This document shows positions 45,310 through 54,339 of a DNA stretch of 64,000 bases, piece after piece. Source of the DNA: CAIKMD01 sp036501365 (GTDB lineage Bacteria > Pseudomonadota > Alphaproteobacteria > ATCC43930 > CGMCC-115725). The notes beneath the pieces are model-generated. The model saw nothing but the letters and a program-made list of their open reading frames with translations, did not search any database and was not told the DNA's origin. The stretch lies in assembly GCA_036501365.1 (NCBI GenBank), contig DASYAL010000019.1, forward strand, positions 60,539-124,538, in the 5' to 3' direction. The first letter of the stretch is position 1. Each line of letters opens with the position of its first letter. Made by a program: the position numbers and the translations under genes.

Positions 45310-46364
45310 GAAGCCTCTCGTTCAAGACGATCGCCCGCGCCATCGCCACATAGCGCACGATACGCGGCCATCGTTCGCTCGAGGCCCTCGCGCAACGGCA
45401 CGAAGTCGCGCTTGCCGAATTCCCCGCATACCAGCGACAGATCAAGCGCCACATCGCCGGGCGCGCCAGGAAGCGCGCGGTCTTGCGCCGGAGCCGTCAT
45501 CGGCACGCCGGCGACATCGGCGATGGTCCGTGCGAGCTCCGCGATTGTCGTGGCGGAGCGGCCGCCGACATTGTAGACCGGCTCGCGACCATAGAGCAGG
45601 ATCGAGAAGAGCATCTCCACAATGTCGGTAACGTATCCGTAGGTGCGTCGCGCTTGGCCCTGGTCGAGTAGGGTTACGCGGCGCTCCAGCAGCGCGCGGC
45701 GAATGAGTGTATTCAATACGCGCTGATCATCGATGCGCGTTCCCGGTCCATAGGCAAGCGCCAGCCGCGCCGCTTTGACGGCGCGTCCCTGAGCGCGGAA
45801 TCCGCGGCAAATGGTCTCGCCGCAGCGCTTGCCTTCGATGTAGCAAGCACGGACGTGGCCCGGATCGGTGGTGCCAATATCCGCTTCGGTGTGCGGCGAA
45901 GGCGCGCCGCTGTAGATTTCGGACGAGCTCATAAACAGGAATTTGCCGGTCGCCGGCAGCTTCTCCAGCAACGCCAGCGTCGCGACCGTGTTGAGGCGGA
46001 TGGTGTTGATGGGATCGCTGAGGAAGCGGTGCGGCTGGCCGTAGCCAGCAGCATGAATGATATGGTCATGCTGCGGCAGAGCGCGGATGGCGTCCGAATC
46101 AGCCAAATCCATCGCTTGCAGCCGGATATTGAGATCGTCGAAGAAATTCGCGAACGCCGCCGGCGGCGTGCTACGCGCGATCGCCGTGACATGAATGGGC
46201 CGACCGGTTTGCCGTCCGCGCTGCCGCAGCGCGGCCAGCAGGTGCAGGCCGAGCAGTCCAGAGGCGCCGGTTAGCAAAACGGAGCCGCCATCGAGCGGCG
46301 CGAGATCGACGGCGCCGCAAACCCGGGCGGCGTCCTCTTCGATGATCTCCGCCAAGCTAAGCAT
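45306..46364 (-). CDS. NAD-dependent sugar epimerase/dehydratase (extended SDR), second in island
   Basis: 352 residues. The nucleotide loop is VLLTGASGLLGLHLL, the active-site pair SSSEIY and YIEGKRCGE (Tyr-x3-Lys), and IRLNTVATLALLEKLP the conserved Asn. RRTYGYVTDIVEMLF and VYNVGGRSATTIAELA are the C-terminal nucleotide-sugar domain. Best described as UDP-glucuronate decarboxylase/GDP-mannose dehydratase-type, with the sugar unassigned. It overlaps the transketolase C-terminal subunit gene by 8 bases and the glycosyltransferase gene by 4. Confidence 0.9.
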   Translation of the reverse strand: MLSLAEIIEEDAARVCGAVDLAPLDGGSVLLTGASGLLGLHLLAALRQRGRQTGRPIHVTAIARSTPPAAFANFFDDLNIRLQAMDLADSDAIRALPQHDHIIHAAGYGQPHRFLSDPINTIRLNTVATLALLEKLPATGKFLFMSSSEIYSGAPSPHTEADIGTTDPGHVRACYIEGKRCGETICRGFRAQGRAVKAARLALAYGPGTRIDDQRVLNTLIRRALLERRVTLLDQGQARRTYGYVTDIVEMLFSILLYGREPVYNVGGRSATTIAELARTIADVAGVPMTAPAQDRALPGAPGDVALDLSLVCGEFGKRDFVPLREGLERTMAAYRALCGDGAGDRLEREAS

Positions 46365-47244
46365 GGATCAGGACTTCCAGCTCGGCGCGGATCGCGTCGG
46401 GGGCAAGGCCGATGGCGGCGTCGTGTTGTTCGACCTTGCCGTATTCGGTGAGAAACCGGCGCGGCACGCCGACGCTGCGCAGAAGAACGGGGCGCGGCCA
46501 CAGCGCTTCAGTGATTTCCGCCGCCAAGCCGCCACGGTAATAGGGCTCGCAGAGCAGCACCTTGCCGGCCGGTGCGTGGTGGCGAAGCGTGTCGCCGTCG
46601 AAGGGTTGTACCGTGTGATAGTAGAGCACGGTGACGTCGAGGTTCCGCGCCGCTTCGAGAACGGATTCGAGAAGCGGCCCAATAACGACGACCGTGGCCG
46701 CTTTTCCTTCCTTCACGACGCAGCCCTGGCCGAAAGGCGCCGCGGTCTCGGCACGATGCTCGTTCTCGGCGAGGCGAAAATAGGTCGGCCGACCGGAATC
46801 GTAAGTCTCGCGGAACAAGCGGTCGAATTCGGCGGCGGTCCCCGGGACAATCACTTCGACACCCGGCACGGTCGTGACCGCCTGCACATCGCCCGGACAG
46901 TGATGCGTGCAACCGAGCGCCGCATAGTCGTAGGACGCGCCGACCGTGACGAAGTTTCCGCCGAGAGCCTGATAACCGAAATCGACCTTGATCTGCTCGA
47001 GGCAGCGCTCGGTCAGGAAAGGGGCGATCGTGTGGACGATGGGGATCAGCTCGGTTTTCGCCAATCCCGCCGCCAAACTCACCGTGGCCTGTTCGAGGAT
47101 GCCGATGTTGTAGACGCGGTCGGGAAAGCGGCCGGCTGCTTCATTGAAGCCAAAGACGCCGATATCGCCGAGCAACAGAACAACGCGCGGATCCTCCGCC
47201 AGGAGCCGCGACACCGTGGCAACGAATTGCTTGCGCATGCTCAT
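46357..47244 (-). CDS. Transketolase-like C-terminal subunit (Pyr and C-terminal domains)
   Basis: 295 residues. Start MSMRKQFVATVSRLL at 47244 overlaps the stop of the N-terminal subunit gene (ATGA). It carries the pyrimidine-binding domain (LLGDIGVFGFNEAAGRFPDRVYNIGILEQATVSLAAGLA, with the catalytic Glu in GILEQ) and the C-terminal domain (VKEGKAATVVVIGPLLESVLEAAR, VLLCEPYYRGGLAAEI). With the neighbouring subunit it would rebuild a transketolase-fold TPP enzyme. Split transketolases like this, found in sugar-biosynthesis clusters, need not act in central metabolism. Confidence 0.92.
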   Translation of the reverse strand: MSMRKQFVATVSRLLAEDPRVVLLLGDIGVFGFNEAAGRFPDRVYNIGILEQATVSLAAGLAKTELIPIVHTIAPFLTERCLEQIKVDFGYQALGGNFVTVGASYDYAALGCTHHCPGDVQAVTTVPGVEVIVPGTAAEFDRLFRETYDSGRPTYFRLAENEHRAETAAPFGQGCVVKEGKAATVVVIGPLLESVLEAARNLDVTVLYYHTVQPFDGDTLRHHAPAGKVLLCEPYYRGGLAAEITEALWPRPVLLRSVGVPRRFLTEYGKVEQHDAAIGLAPDAIRAELEVLIHA

Positions 47245-48044
47245 GCGAGGCTCCGCACGAGCTCGTACATTTCTGCTTGCGTGGGACTCCGATGGTGCCA
47301 TGCCGGTTGGTTCTCCATCGGCGGACAGCCGAAGCCCTTCACCGTATGCGCAACCAGGCAGAGCGGCGCATCGGCGCCGCCGAGCGCGAGCCCGCGGCGG
47401 AGCGCCGCATGGTCGTGGCCGTCGACATCGCAAACGACCCAGCCGAAGGCGGCGAACTTGCTGCCGATATCGCCGAGCGCCAGGGCGCGATCCGTCGAAT
47501 GGTTGTAATCGACGATGCAGACGAGATTGGCGAGACGATGGTGGGCGGCAAGCAGCGCCGCCTCCCAGATGCTTCCTTCATTGGCTTCGCCGTCGCCGAT
47601 CAAGCAAAAGACCCGGCGGCGCAGTTCCCGGATTCGCATGCCCAACGCCGAGCCTACGGCCATCGGAAAGCCATGGCCGAGCGAACCCGTCGAGGCCTCG
47701 ACGCCCGGAAGCTTCGTGCTATCGGGATGTCCGCCGAAGGGGCTGTTGAATTTGGCGAAGTCCGCAAGAGCCGCGAACGGAAAAAAGCCCTTGCTGGCAA
47801 GAATCGCATAGAGGCCGAGGCAGCCGTGACCTTTGCTCAGGATGAAGCGGTCGCGATCCTCGTTCTGCGGCTCGCGCGGATCGATCCTCAGGATGCCGTC
47901 ATAGAGGACCCAAAGAATATCGAGGATCGAGAACGCGCTGGGGATATGGCCTTCGCCGGAAGCGGCCGAGATTTCGATAATCCGGCGGCGCAGCGCGCGC
48001 AGTTCGGTCGCTGCATCGGGGGGCGCGATCGAGAGAGAATCCAT
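47241..48044 (-). CDS. Transketolase-like N-terminal subunit (TPP-binding)
   Basis: 267 residues. The start MDSLSIAPPDAATELRALRR is chosen because the Arg/Ser-rich frame upstream is not protein-like. It contains the thiamine diphosphate site CLIGDGEANEGSIWEAALLAAHHRLANLVCIVDYN (GDG, then Asn about 26 residues later), the transketolase HIPSAFSILDILWVLYDG opening, SKGHGCLGLYAIL and FNSPFGGHPDSTKLPGVEASTGSLGHGFPMAVG. All cofactor ligands look intact. It lies 16 bases after the methyltransferase gene and is coupled to the C-terminal subunit. Confidence 0.93.
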   Translation of the reverse strand: MDSLSIAPPDAATELRALRRRIIEISAASGEGHIPSAFSILDILWVLYDGILRIDPREPQNEDRDRFILSKGHGCLGLYAILASKGFFPFAALADFAKFNSPFGGHPDSTKLPGVEASTGSLGHGFPMAVGSALGMRIRELRRRVFCLIGDGEANEGSIWEAALLAAHHRLANLVCIVDYNHSTDRALALGDIGSKFAAFGWVVCDVDGHDHAALRRGLALGGADAPLCLVAHTVKGFGCPPMENQPAWHHRSPTQAEMYELVRSLA

Positions 48045-48060
48045 GTCGCCGCGACCGCCG

Positions 48061-49029
48061 TCAGACGGGCGACCAAACGACGACCGAATAGCCATCGATG
48101 AACATGCTACCGACCGAGGTCCGACGCGCCAGGTGGATCTTGAGCCGGCCGGCCGCCTCGAGCACGCGCAGATGCTCGAGAAAGCCGGAGAGATAGTTTC
48201 TACGGTGAAAGTAGGCGAGCGACAGGGAGTCGAGGAGGTTTTCCGGATCAAGCAACTCGGCGATCGGCTCGATGTGAATACACAGCGCCGGCTTTTGCTC
48301 GAGGAGATAGTCAACGAACGGATGAAACCGGTCGGCCGTCTGCTCGAGAGCCGCCACCGTCAAAACGGCCGCATCCGGAGCAAGCGAGAAGTCATGATCG
48401 GGCGCGAACAGATTGAAACGGCGACCCGATATTTTCCGGCCGATATCAAGACGGCCGAGTCGCGCGAGAATTTGCTGCGAGGATGGAGCCCAGTCGAGAC
48501 CCCATAGCTCAGCCTCGGGATTGACCTCGCGGATCCGGAAGAGGTTGTGCCCCGTACCGCAGCCGAATTCGTACGCGCAGCCGACGTCGCGCAGGTATTT
48601 GTCGAACAGCCAATCTTCAATGACGGCGAGGCTATGGTACTCGAATTCTTTGTCGAGCGGAGCGATGAATTGCTGCTGCCATCGTAGCACCGGATATTTG
48701 CCGAAATATCCGGGCACGATGTCGGAAAGTCGAAAATCCTTGTCCAGCTGGCCAAGATGCGCGGCCCATCCCTCGTTCCAGTTCGCGAAGCGGGCCTCGC
48801 CCGCGGGCGCGTGCCCGCCGTTGCACAGGACATCGACGATCCGCCGAATGCACGCGTCGCGCTCGTCGGAACCGAGTTGCCGATAACGAAAATCGTAATT
48901 GCGGATGCGCCGCGCGACATATGGCGTCGGCGTCTCGCCGAAGGCAGCGATGAAGTCTTCGGGCTCTAGGCGGTCGTCGCACAGCGTGACGACGCTCGGC
49001 TGCGCGGAAAGCACGTTAACCCCGATCAA
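48061..49029 (-). CDS. SAM-dependent methyltransferase of the sugar island
   Basis: 322 residues. A class I fold is identified by YEFGCGTGHNLFRIREVNPEAELWGLDWAP (motif I and acidic end of strand 2), then VLTVAALEQTADRF. A 150-residue N-terminal extension (LEPEDFIAAFGETPTPYVARRIRNYDFRY, FANWNEGWAAHLGQLDKDFRLSDIVPGYFGKYPVLRW) is unlike small-molecule methyltransferases and may form a sugar-binding domain. Likely an O-, N- or C-methyltransferase acting on a nucleotide sugar. It overlaps SDR-1 by four bases (ATGA) and precedes the transketolase subunits. I do not recognise the subfamily. Confidence 0.82.
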   Translation of the reverse strand: MIGVNVLSAQPSVVTLCDDRLEPEDFIAAFGETPTPYVARRIRNYDFRYRQLGSDERDACIRRIVDVLCNGGHAPAGEARFANWNEGWAAHLGQLDKDFRLSDIVPGYFGKYPVLRWQQQFIAPLDKEFEYHSLAVIEDWLFDKYLRDVGCAYEFGCGTGHNLFRIREVNPEAELWGLDWAPSSQQILARLGRLDIGRKISGRRFNLFAPDHDFSLAPDAAVLTVAALEQTADRFHPFVDYLLEQKPALCIHIEPIAELLDPENLLDSLSLAYFHRRNYLSGFLEHLRVLEAAGRLKIHLARRTSVGSMFIDGYSVVVWSPV

Positions 49030-50057
49030 AAGATGAGCTGTTCATCGCTGGCCCGGGGGCGATAGAAGCGGTACAGCTTGACCAGCTCGCGAATCGTTTC
49101 TTCGAGTCCGATGCGGCATTCGAAACCGAGGGCTTCGATTTTGGCAAACGAAACCGTGAAATTGCGCGAGTCGTTATCCGCCAACTTGCTGTTGATGATG
49201 TCGCACGGTACCTGCGCCTTGATGGCATCGGCGATCTGCTGCTTGCTGAAATTGAGCTGCCGGCTTCCGACGTTGTAGATGCCGCCGCGCATCTTCTCGC
49301 GCTCGTCGATGGCCAGCATGTAGCCGCGCACGCAATCGTCGATGTGCATGAAGGTGCGCTTGGCGTTGGCGTCGTAGAGCACCAGGCTGCGTTCGGTGAC
49401 GGCGCGCATCACGAACTCGTTGACGAGCAGGTTGTTCCGCATCCGCGGCGCCACGCCCATGACGGTCGCGAGCCGCAGGGAAATCGTGTTCGCATGCTCG
49501 CCGAGGCAGATGTTCTCTCCCTCTTTCTTGGTCTTGGTATAGAGGCCGCCGGGCGAGACTTTGGTGGTTTCGTCGACCTCGCCTTGAGGGGCGACCTCGT
49601 ACATGGCGGTCGTGGAGGCGAAGATCAGCAGCTGATCCCTGGCAAGGCTCTTGGCCAATTGCGCCGTGGCTTCGACATTGACGGCAAGGGCCACACCCGG
49701 GTTGGCGACGCAGGCGGGAAATCCGCTGAGACCCGCCAAGTGTATGACGACATCGTGGCCCGCCAGCACCGTCGTCAAATCCTCACGCACATCCTTGCGC
49801 AGGATGGTCAATCTCGGATGGCTGGCGACATGCAAAACGGGCGAATAGCCAAAATAGAAGGTGTCGAGAATCGTGACCTCGCAACCGCGCGCGAGAAGGG
49901 ACTCGGCTATCTTCACACCCTTGTAACCGCCGCCGCCCGTGACGAGCACCTTCATCCCAAGGCTCTTCGCCAATTCCGGGTAGCCCTCGCCGCGCGCCAG
50001 CGTCGCGAGCCCAACGTGTCGTTCCTGTCCGGCACGCTGCGTTAGCGTTGTGTCCAT
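49026..50057 (-). CDS. NAD-dependent sugar epimerase/dehydratase (extended SDR), first in island
   Basis: 343 residues. The Rossmann loop is KVLVTGGGGYKGVKIAESL, the active site STTAMYEV and LYTKTKKEG (Tyr-x3-Lys) and the C-terminal GIYNVGSRQLNFSKQQIAD. Start at 50057 is supported by TTGGAG six bases before; the Rossmann domain itself begins near 49955, leaving a 34-residue N-terminal tail that could be spurious. The product is probably a 4-epimerase or dehydratase. It opens the overlapping operon. Upstream, 147 non-coding bases separate it from another methyltransferase gene. Confidence 0.9.
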   Translation of the reverse strand: MDTTLTQRAGQERHVGLATLARGEGYPELAKSLGMKVLVTGGGGYKGVKIAESLLARGCEVTILDTFYFGYSPVLHVASHPRLTILRKDVREDLTTVLAGHDVVIHLAGLSGFPACVANPGVALAVNVEATAQLAKSLARDQLLIFASTTAMYEVAPQGEVDETTKVSPGGLYTKTKKEGENICLGEHANTISLRLATVMGVAPRMRNNLLVNEFVMRAVTERSLVLYDANAKRTFMHIDDCVRGYMLAIDEREKMRGGIYNVGSRQLNFSKQQIADAIKAQVPCDIINSKLADNDSRNFTVSFAKIEALGFECRIGLEETIRELVKLYRFYRPRASDEQLIF

Positions 50058-50204
50058 GGGTGGCTCCAACAAACCGTGACGATCGTCCGCTTCATGCGTT
50101 CTTAGGGTTTACGACCCGTGCATATGATGGGCGGCCTTGGTTAAAACTGCGCTAATGGCGCGCCCCGCGGACGATGCCGTCGACGAAACGAGCGGACGAC
50201 GCCG

Positions 50205-50975
50205 TCAGAAGGAGGGAAAGACCCGCAGGTTGCCGCTCACATCGATGATCTTCTGCTGGTAGATGCCCTTGGCCGGAAATTCTGGAAGTTCCACCACGCC
50301 CGGGACACAGAGCAAAAGATTCGCGATCAGGGTTTGGATAACCGGCGCCTCGGCGTTCCGCGCCAACACATAAGTCGGAAAAAGATCATGGGCGAGAGCG
50401 ACGAATTCAAAACCCTCGCTCTTGGTGAACTCATTGACCGCTTCGACGACGCCGAAGTTCATTTGCTGCGCGCGCCAATGATTGGCGTAGTCGTGCCCGA
50501 GGATGAGACCGTCGGGCTTTACCTTGTCCTTGTAGTGCTGCAGATCGGATTTGACGCCGTCATAGCTGTGCAGCCCGTCGATATAGATCCAGTCGAATTG
50601 GGCGGCCGTAAATTTTTGTGCCGCCGCCGCCGAATAGGCGCGGTGGATCTCGACCTGTCCGGCTTGGACCGCCTTCGAAAATTGGGCGCAGACCGCCTGA
50701 TGCCGACGCTCCTGCTCGTTCGCTTCGGCATTGTTGCCGTCGGACTGGTAGTCTTCGCGTTCCTGATGCTCCCAAGGATCGATCAGATGGAGCTTGCGCG
50801 GGCTCGCATTCGCGAGGATAGCGCGCGAGAACTCGCCTTGCGCCACGCCGATTTCGGCGACCTCGCCGCCTTTCGGCAATAGACGCAGCAGATCCTCGCG
50901 GACGAGCGAGCACAGAAGCACGAGGCTTTCCTCCACGTTCGGCGACCGGATTAACACTAAATGGGTTAACCGCAC
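50205..50975 (-). CDS. Class I methyltransferase (Methyltransf_24/CmcI-like)
   Basis: About 256 residues from a GTG; the exact start is uncertain because no strong ribosome site is visible. VAEIGVAQGEFSRAIL is the SAM loop, KLHLIDPWEHQ the second strand, and FDWIYIDGLHSYDGVKSDLQHYKDKVKPDGLILGHDY the signature of the macrocin-O-methyltransferase/Methyltransf_24 and cephalosporin-hydroxylase group, where the Asp and His of the last segments bind a metal. Sugar or lipid O-methylation is expected. Same strand as the sugar operon but 147 bases upstream. Confidence 0.87.
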   Translation of the reverse strand: MRLTHLVLIRSPNVEESLVLLCSLVREDLLRLLPKGGEVAEIGVAQGEFSRAILANASPRKLHLIDPWEHQEREDYQSDGNNAEANEQERRHQAVCAQFSKAVQAGQVEIHRAYSAAAAQKFTAAQFDWIYIDGLHSYDGVKSDLQHYKDKVKPDGLILGHDYANHWRAQQMNFGVVEAVNEFTKSEGFEFVALAHDLFPTYVLARNAEAPVIQTLIANLLLCVPGVVELPEFPAKGIYQQKIIDVSGNLRVFPSF

Positions 50976-51060
50976 GTAAATCCGTGCTTATCGGAGATGT
51001 CCGGTTCGTTAACCATCGGATGTTACTTTTGCCCGAGGAACCAGGCGGGAGACTCTCCAG

Positions 51061-52374
51061 TTGAAGAGCGGTCGATCTCATGCGGCAGCCGCGCTCGTGC
51101 GCGGGCAACGATATGCCGATGCCCTGCCACTGCTGGTTGAAGCCTGCGCCGCCTCTCCCTCCGAATGGACCTGCTGGCTCGATCTCGCTTCGTGTCTGGT
51201 GGCCGTCCGCAATCATGCCGGGCTTTTCCATCTGATCGGCCAGCGGCAGGAGATGTCCGGCGACGGGCTGAGGCTCTTTCACGACTGCCTGACCGCGACC
51301 TTGCGATGGTCCGACCGCGAGCCTTTTCAACAGCTACTGGCGGCAACGCCGCGCGACAGCCTCGCCTTCATCATCGCTCTCTACGTCTCCGGGATTGCCG
51401 CCTGCGGCGATGATCCGGAGCGAGGCATCCACGAACTGAAAGCAGCGGCCGCCGCCGCGCAAGGCTGTGCGGAGCATTTCGAGAAGGATCCCGTGTTGTG
51501 CTCCGCGCTGCATGAGGGCGATGTGCTCGAATCATTCGAGACGATCGCAGCGCTCGAACAGAAGGATCGGACGGGGACCATCGACGCGTTCGGCCATATA
51601 GAGCACGACGCACGCTTCGTCGGCCAACCCTCGTCGCCGATCGAAGCGCCCTTCATCTTTCTTTCCTCCTGCGACGAGCGCTACCTCGATCGCTTCGGCA
51701 GCGTAGTAACGAAGGCCCTCGACGATACGAAAACGCGTACCGTTTATCACTTGCACGTGGTGGATCCATCCGACGAAATCGAACACAAGTTCGCGCGGTT
51801 GAGGGCCGCGTGCGCGAATCTCGATCTTCAGCTCAGCACCGAGACGTACCGGCGCGATCAGAAAGGTTATAGCCGCGCTTCGTATTATGCCTGCAGCCGC
51901 CTCGCGCGCCTGCCGGAAATCCTGGCCCGTTACGACCGCGACGTGATGATGTGGGACATGGACATCGAAAAAGTGTCCAACATGGACCGCCTCGTAAACG
52001 CCATGCGCGGCTTCGACCTCGGTTATTTCGAGATGAAGCATCAGCGGCCGTCTCTGATCTGCCATCTCGCTACGGTCTACTTTTCCAAAACCGGGGCGCG
52101 ACGCTGCGCGGACCTCATCTCCAAATATGCCTTAACGAAGCTCAAGAACACGCCGTACTGGCTGCTCGACCAGGCCTCCGTCTTCTGCGTGTCGCGGTAT
52201 CTCCAGGCAGAGGGCGCGCTTCGCATCAACGATTTCTCCGCCTGTCCGGGCGGTGCCTTCGAAACCTACGTTGGCGTGGCGGCAAGCGCGTCGGAGAAGC
52301 AGACGTTGCGGCAGCATGCGGGACGCGGCGCGCAAAGCGCATCCCGCGCCGAGCTGGAGAAGGCCACGAACTAG
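51061..52374 (+). CDS. TPR plus GT-A-like glycosyltransferase
   Basis: 437 residues from a TTG with GGGAG 12-17 bases upstream. The N-terminal 130 residues look like tetratricopeptide repeats (ALVRGQRYADALPLLVEACAASPSEWTCWLDLASCLVA). From about residue 190 the chain resembles a GT-A glycosyltransferase: APFIFLSSCDERYLDRFGSVVTKAL, TVYHLHVVDP and YDRDVMMWDMDIEKVSN, where the Asp-Met-Asp could be the DxD metal site. Not previously described as a family I can name. It faces away from the sugar operon on the other strand, in a region where all genes handle surface sugars. Confidence 0.6.
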   Translation: MKSGRSHAAAALVRGQRYADALPLLVEACAASPSEWTCWLDLASCLVAVRNHAGLFHLIGQRQEMSGDGLRLFHDCLTATLRWSDREPFQQLLAATPRDSLAFIIALYVSGIAACGDDPERGIHELKAAAAAAQGCAEHFEKDPVLCSALHEGDVLESFETIAALEQKDRTGTIDAFGHIEHDARFVGQPSSPIEAPFIFLSSCDERYLDRFGSVVTKALDDTKTRTVYHLHVVDPSDEIEHKFARLRAACANLDLQLSTETYRRDQKGYSRASYYACSRLARLPEILARYDRDVMMWDMDIEKVSNMDRLVNAMRGFDLGYFEMKHQRPSLICHLATVYFSKTGARRCADLISKYALTKLKNTPYWLLDQASVFCVSRYLQAEGALRINDFSACPGGAFETYVGVAASASEKQTLRQHAGRGAQSASRAELEKATN

Positions 52375-52493
52375 GCCGGCGGCGTCCGGGCCGACCCGTC
52401 GATCCGAGGGGCTATCGCCGAAGCCAGCGCCGGGATCAAGAAAAAATTCGCAAATTTCGCTCATCCTGTGCGTCAGCGAAGGCAGAGGGCACC

Positions 52494-52676
52494 ATGGATC
52501 GGTATCGAAATCATTGGCTGAAGCTAGCGAAAGAGGCGCGTGAAAGTGCGGGCCGGCTCGGCGATCGCGTTGGCCGGCAAAGGCTGCTTGCGATGGCGCA
52601 AAAATACGAGACTCTCGCGCGCGGCTATGGCGGCGAACCCGCCGACCACGTGACCGAACACCAAGCAACGGCGTAG
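52494..52676 (+). CDS. 60-residue helical protein
   Basis: An ATG at 52494 opens a 60-codon frame, MDRYRNHWLKLAKEARE onward, ending EHQATA. The sequence RQRLLAMAQKYETLARGYGG and its MDRYRxxWxxLAxEAR opening resemble a large family of short alphaproteobacterial proteins with a Tyr-Arg-x2-Ala/Trp-x3-Leu-Ala pattern and an LLxMAxxYxxLA end. A weak purine-rich region lies before the start. Probably two amphipathic helices. Function unknown. It follows the TPR-glycosyltransferase gene by 119 bases. Confidence 0.6.
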   Translation: MDRYRNHWLKLAKEARESAGRLGDRVGRQRLLAMAQKYETLARGYGGEPADHVTEHQATA

Positions 52677-52689
52677 AAGCCGAAGCGTA

Positions 52690-54339
52690 CTAGGCCCAAC
52701 CGGTTAGGCGCGCGACGAGCGCATCGCAATCGTCGGGCAAGCGGTTGCCGCGCCAGGCAACATGCTGATCCGGCCGGATGAGAGCGAGATCGGCCTCATA
52801 GAGTTCGCGTCCTTCTCGCAGCGGAACATCGAAGACGGCGACCGGAACGCGGCGCGCCTGCGCCGCCCGCGTCAAGGGGCGCGCATCGGCATCACCGGCG
52901 AGGCACAGCAGCGTAAAGCCGCGCCCGAAATGGTCGAACAGCGACTCGCCTGGGCCGAGGAAAAGATGCGGCGCGCGGCCGCCGGGACAAGCACTCGGCA
53001 CATAGACCGTCGGATCGTCTGGAGGCGATGCCGTTCCGTCTGAGATAACGATACGCGAGCCATCGTAACGCGCACCCAATTGGATTCCGATCGAGGCGAA
53101 CTCCTCGCCAAAACGCGCGAAGAACCCGCCGGTCCGCGCACGCGCCGCAGCACCGGCCGCACTGTCCTCGAGCATTTCGGGATCGACCGGCGCCGCGTCC
53201 AGATCGAGCGAGAAGCGCTTCGCCATGCCCGTATTGCGGAAGGCGATCGGGCGTCGTTCGGCCTCATATGTGGCGAGAAGATGCGGCCCGCCCCAGCCCT
53301 CGACCATCGCTGCGAGCTTCCAGGCGAGATTCGCGGCGTCGTCGATTCCCGTATTCATGCCGAAACCACCGGTCGGGGTGAACAGATGCACCGCGTCGCC
53401 CGCGAGCCACACCTTGCCGCGGCCGAACGAGTCCGCGACCGCCGCTTGCCCCGCCGTCCAGGGAAAATGCCCGAGAAAAGCGAACGGTACCTCTTCGCCG
53501 ACGCAGGCGAGAAACGTCCGCGCGATGTGCTGCGGATCGGGCGGCTCGTCGATCGTCTTGATACGGGTGTTGAACAGAAATTCGCCGGCGCCGTCCAAGG
53601 ATTGGATGAGGCCCCGCACGGTCGGGTTCACCGCCCAATGGTGCCAACACCGCTTGTGCTTGCGCAGCACGCGGCCATAGAGCGCCGGCGCGCTCACATG
53701 GCTCGAGCAAGTCGCGCCGCTCCCATAAGCCTGCTCCGACGGCCTTTCGCCGCTATAGCCGATGCCGAGCCATTGCCGCACGATGCTATGGCCGCCATCG
53801 CAGCCGACGACATAGGTTGCGATCAGCTCGTCACGGCGGCCGGAGGCAACCTCTTCGATCGTGACGCGGAAGGTGCCGTCGCGTTCTTCCGCGAGCGCAG
53901 CACAGCGCCAGGCGTAACGCGCTGCGATCTGCGGCACCGCTTTGAGCTGACGGAACAGCTCCGCCTCGACATACATCTGATTGGCGCGGAAAAGCGGCTC
54001 CGGCACTTGATCGGTCGGCGCCGCCGCGGCGAGCCGCGCCATCTTCTCCTGTTCGGAGGGCAAGAGATGACGCGCCAATTCCCAGCCGTTCAAGGTCGTG
54101 AAATAGGCGACGTCCGTGGGGTGATCGGGCGGAAGCCCGACCTTGCGCAGCGCCTTCGCGATGCCGAGACGGCGATAGTGCTCCATGGTGCGGGCGTTGT
54201 GGGTGTTGCCCTTGGGGTGCCAGCGCGAACTCGCTTCCGTATTCAGGATGGTGGACGGGACGCCCAGGAAGGCAAGGTTCATCGCCAGGACCATGCCAAC
54301 CGGTCCGCCACCGACGATGACGATCGGTATCGCCCTCAT
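52690..54339 (-). CDS. FAD-dependent monooxygenase, phenol hydroxylase-like
   Basis: 549 residues. The start MRAIPIVIVGGGPVGMVLAMNLAFLGVPS provides the dinucleotide fold. The middle motif is YVVGCDGGHSIVRQWLGI (DG motif for NADPH) and the second FAD site VWLAGDAVHLFTPTGGFGMNTGIDDAANLAWKL. The C-terminal thioredoxin-like domain is present (PHLFLGPGESLFDHFGRGFTLLCLAGDADARPL). This is the TfdB/PheA/MhpA class of aromatic hydroxylases, whose substrate needs experiment. It is divergent from an LpxC-like gene across a 385-base gap. Confidence 0.92.
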   Translation of the reverse strand: MRAIPIVIVGGGPVGMVLAMNLAFLGVPSTILNTEASSRWHPKGNTHNARTMEHYRRLGIAKALRKVGLPPDHPTDVAYFTTLNGWELARHLLPSEQEKMARLAAAAPTDQVPEPLFRANQMYVEAELFRQLKAVPQIAARYAWRCAALAEERDGTFRVTIEEVASGRRDELIATYVVGCDGGHSIVRQWLGIGYSGERPSEQAYGSGATCSSHVSAPALYGRVLRKHKRCWHHWAVNPTVRGLIQSLDGAGEFLFNTRIKTIDEPPDPQHIARTFLACVGEEVPFAFLGHFPWTAGQAAVADSFGRGKVWLAGDAVHLFTPTGGFGMNTGIDDAANLAWKLAAMVEGWGGPHLLATYEAERRPIAFRNTGMAKRFSLDLDAAPVDPEMLEDSAAGAAARARTGGFFARFGEEFASIGIQLGARYDGSRIVISDGTASPPDDPTVYVPSACPGGRAPHLFLGPGESLFDHFGRGFTLLCLAGDADARPLTRAAQARRVPVAVFDVPLREGRELYEADLALIRPDQHVAWRGNRLPDDCDALVARLTGWA

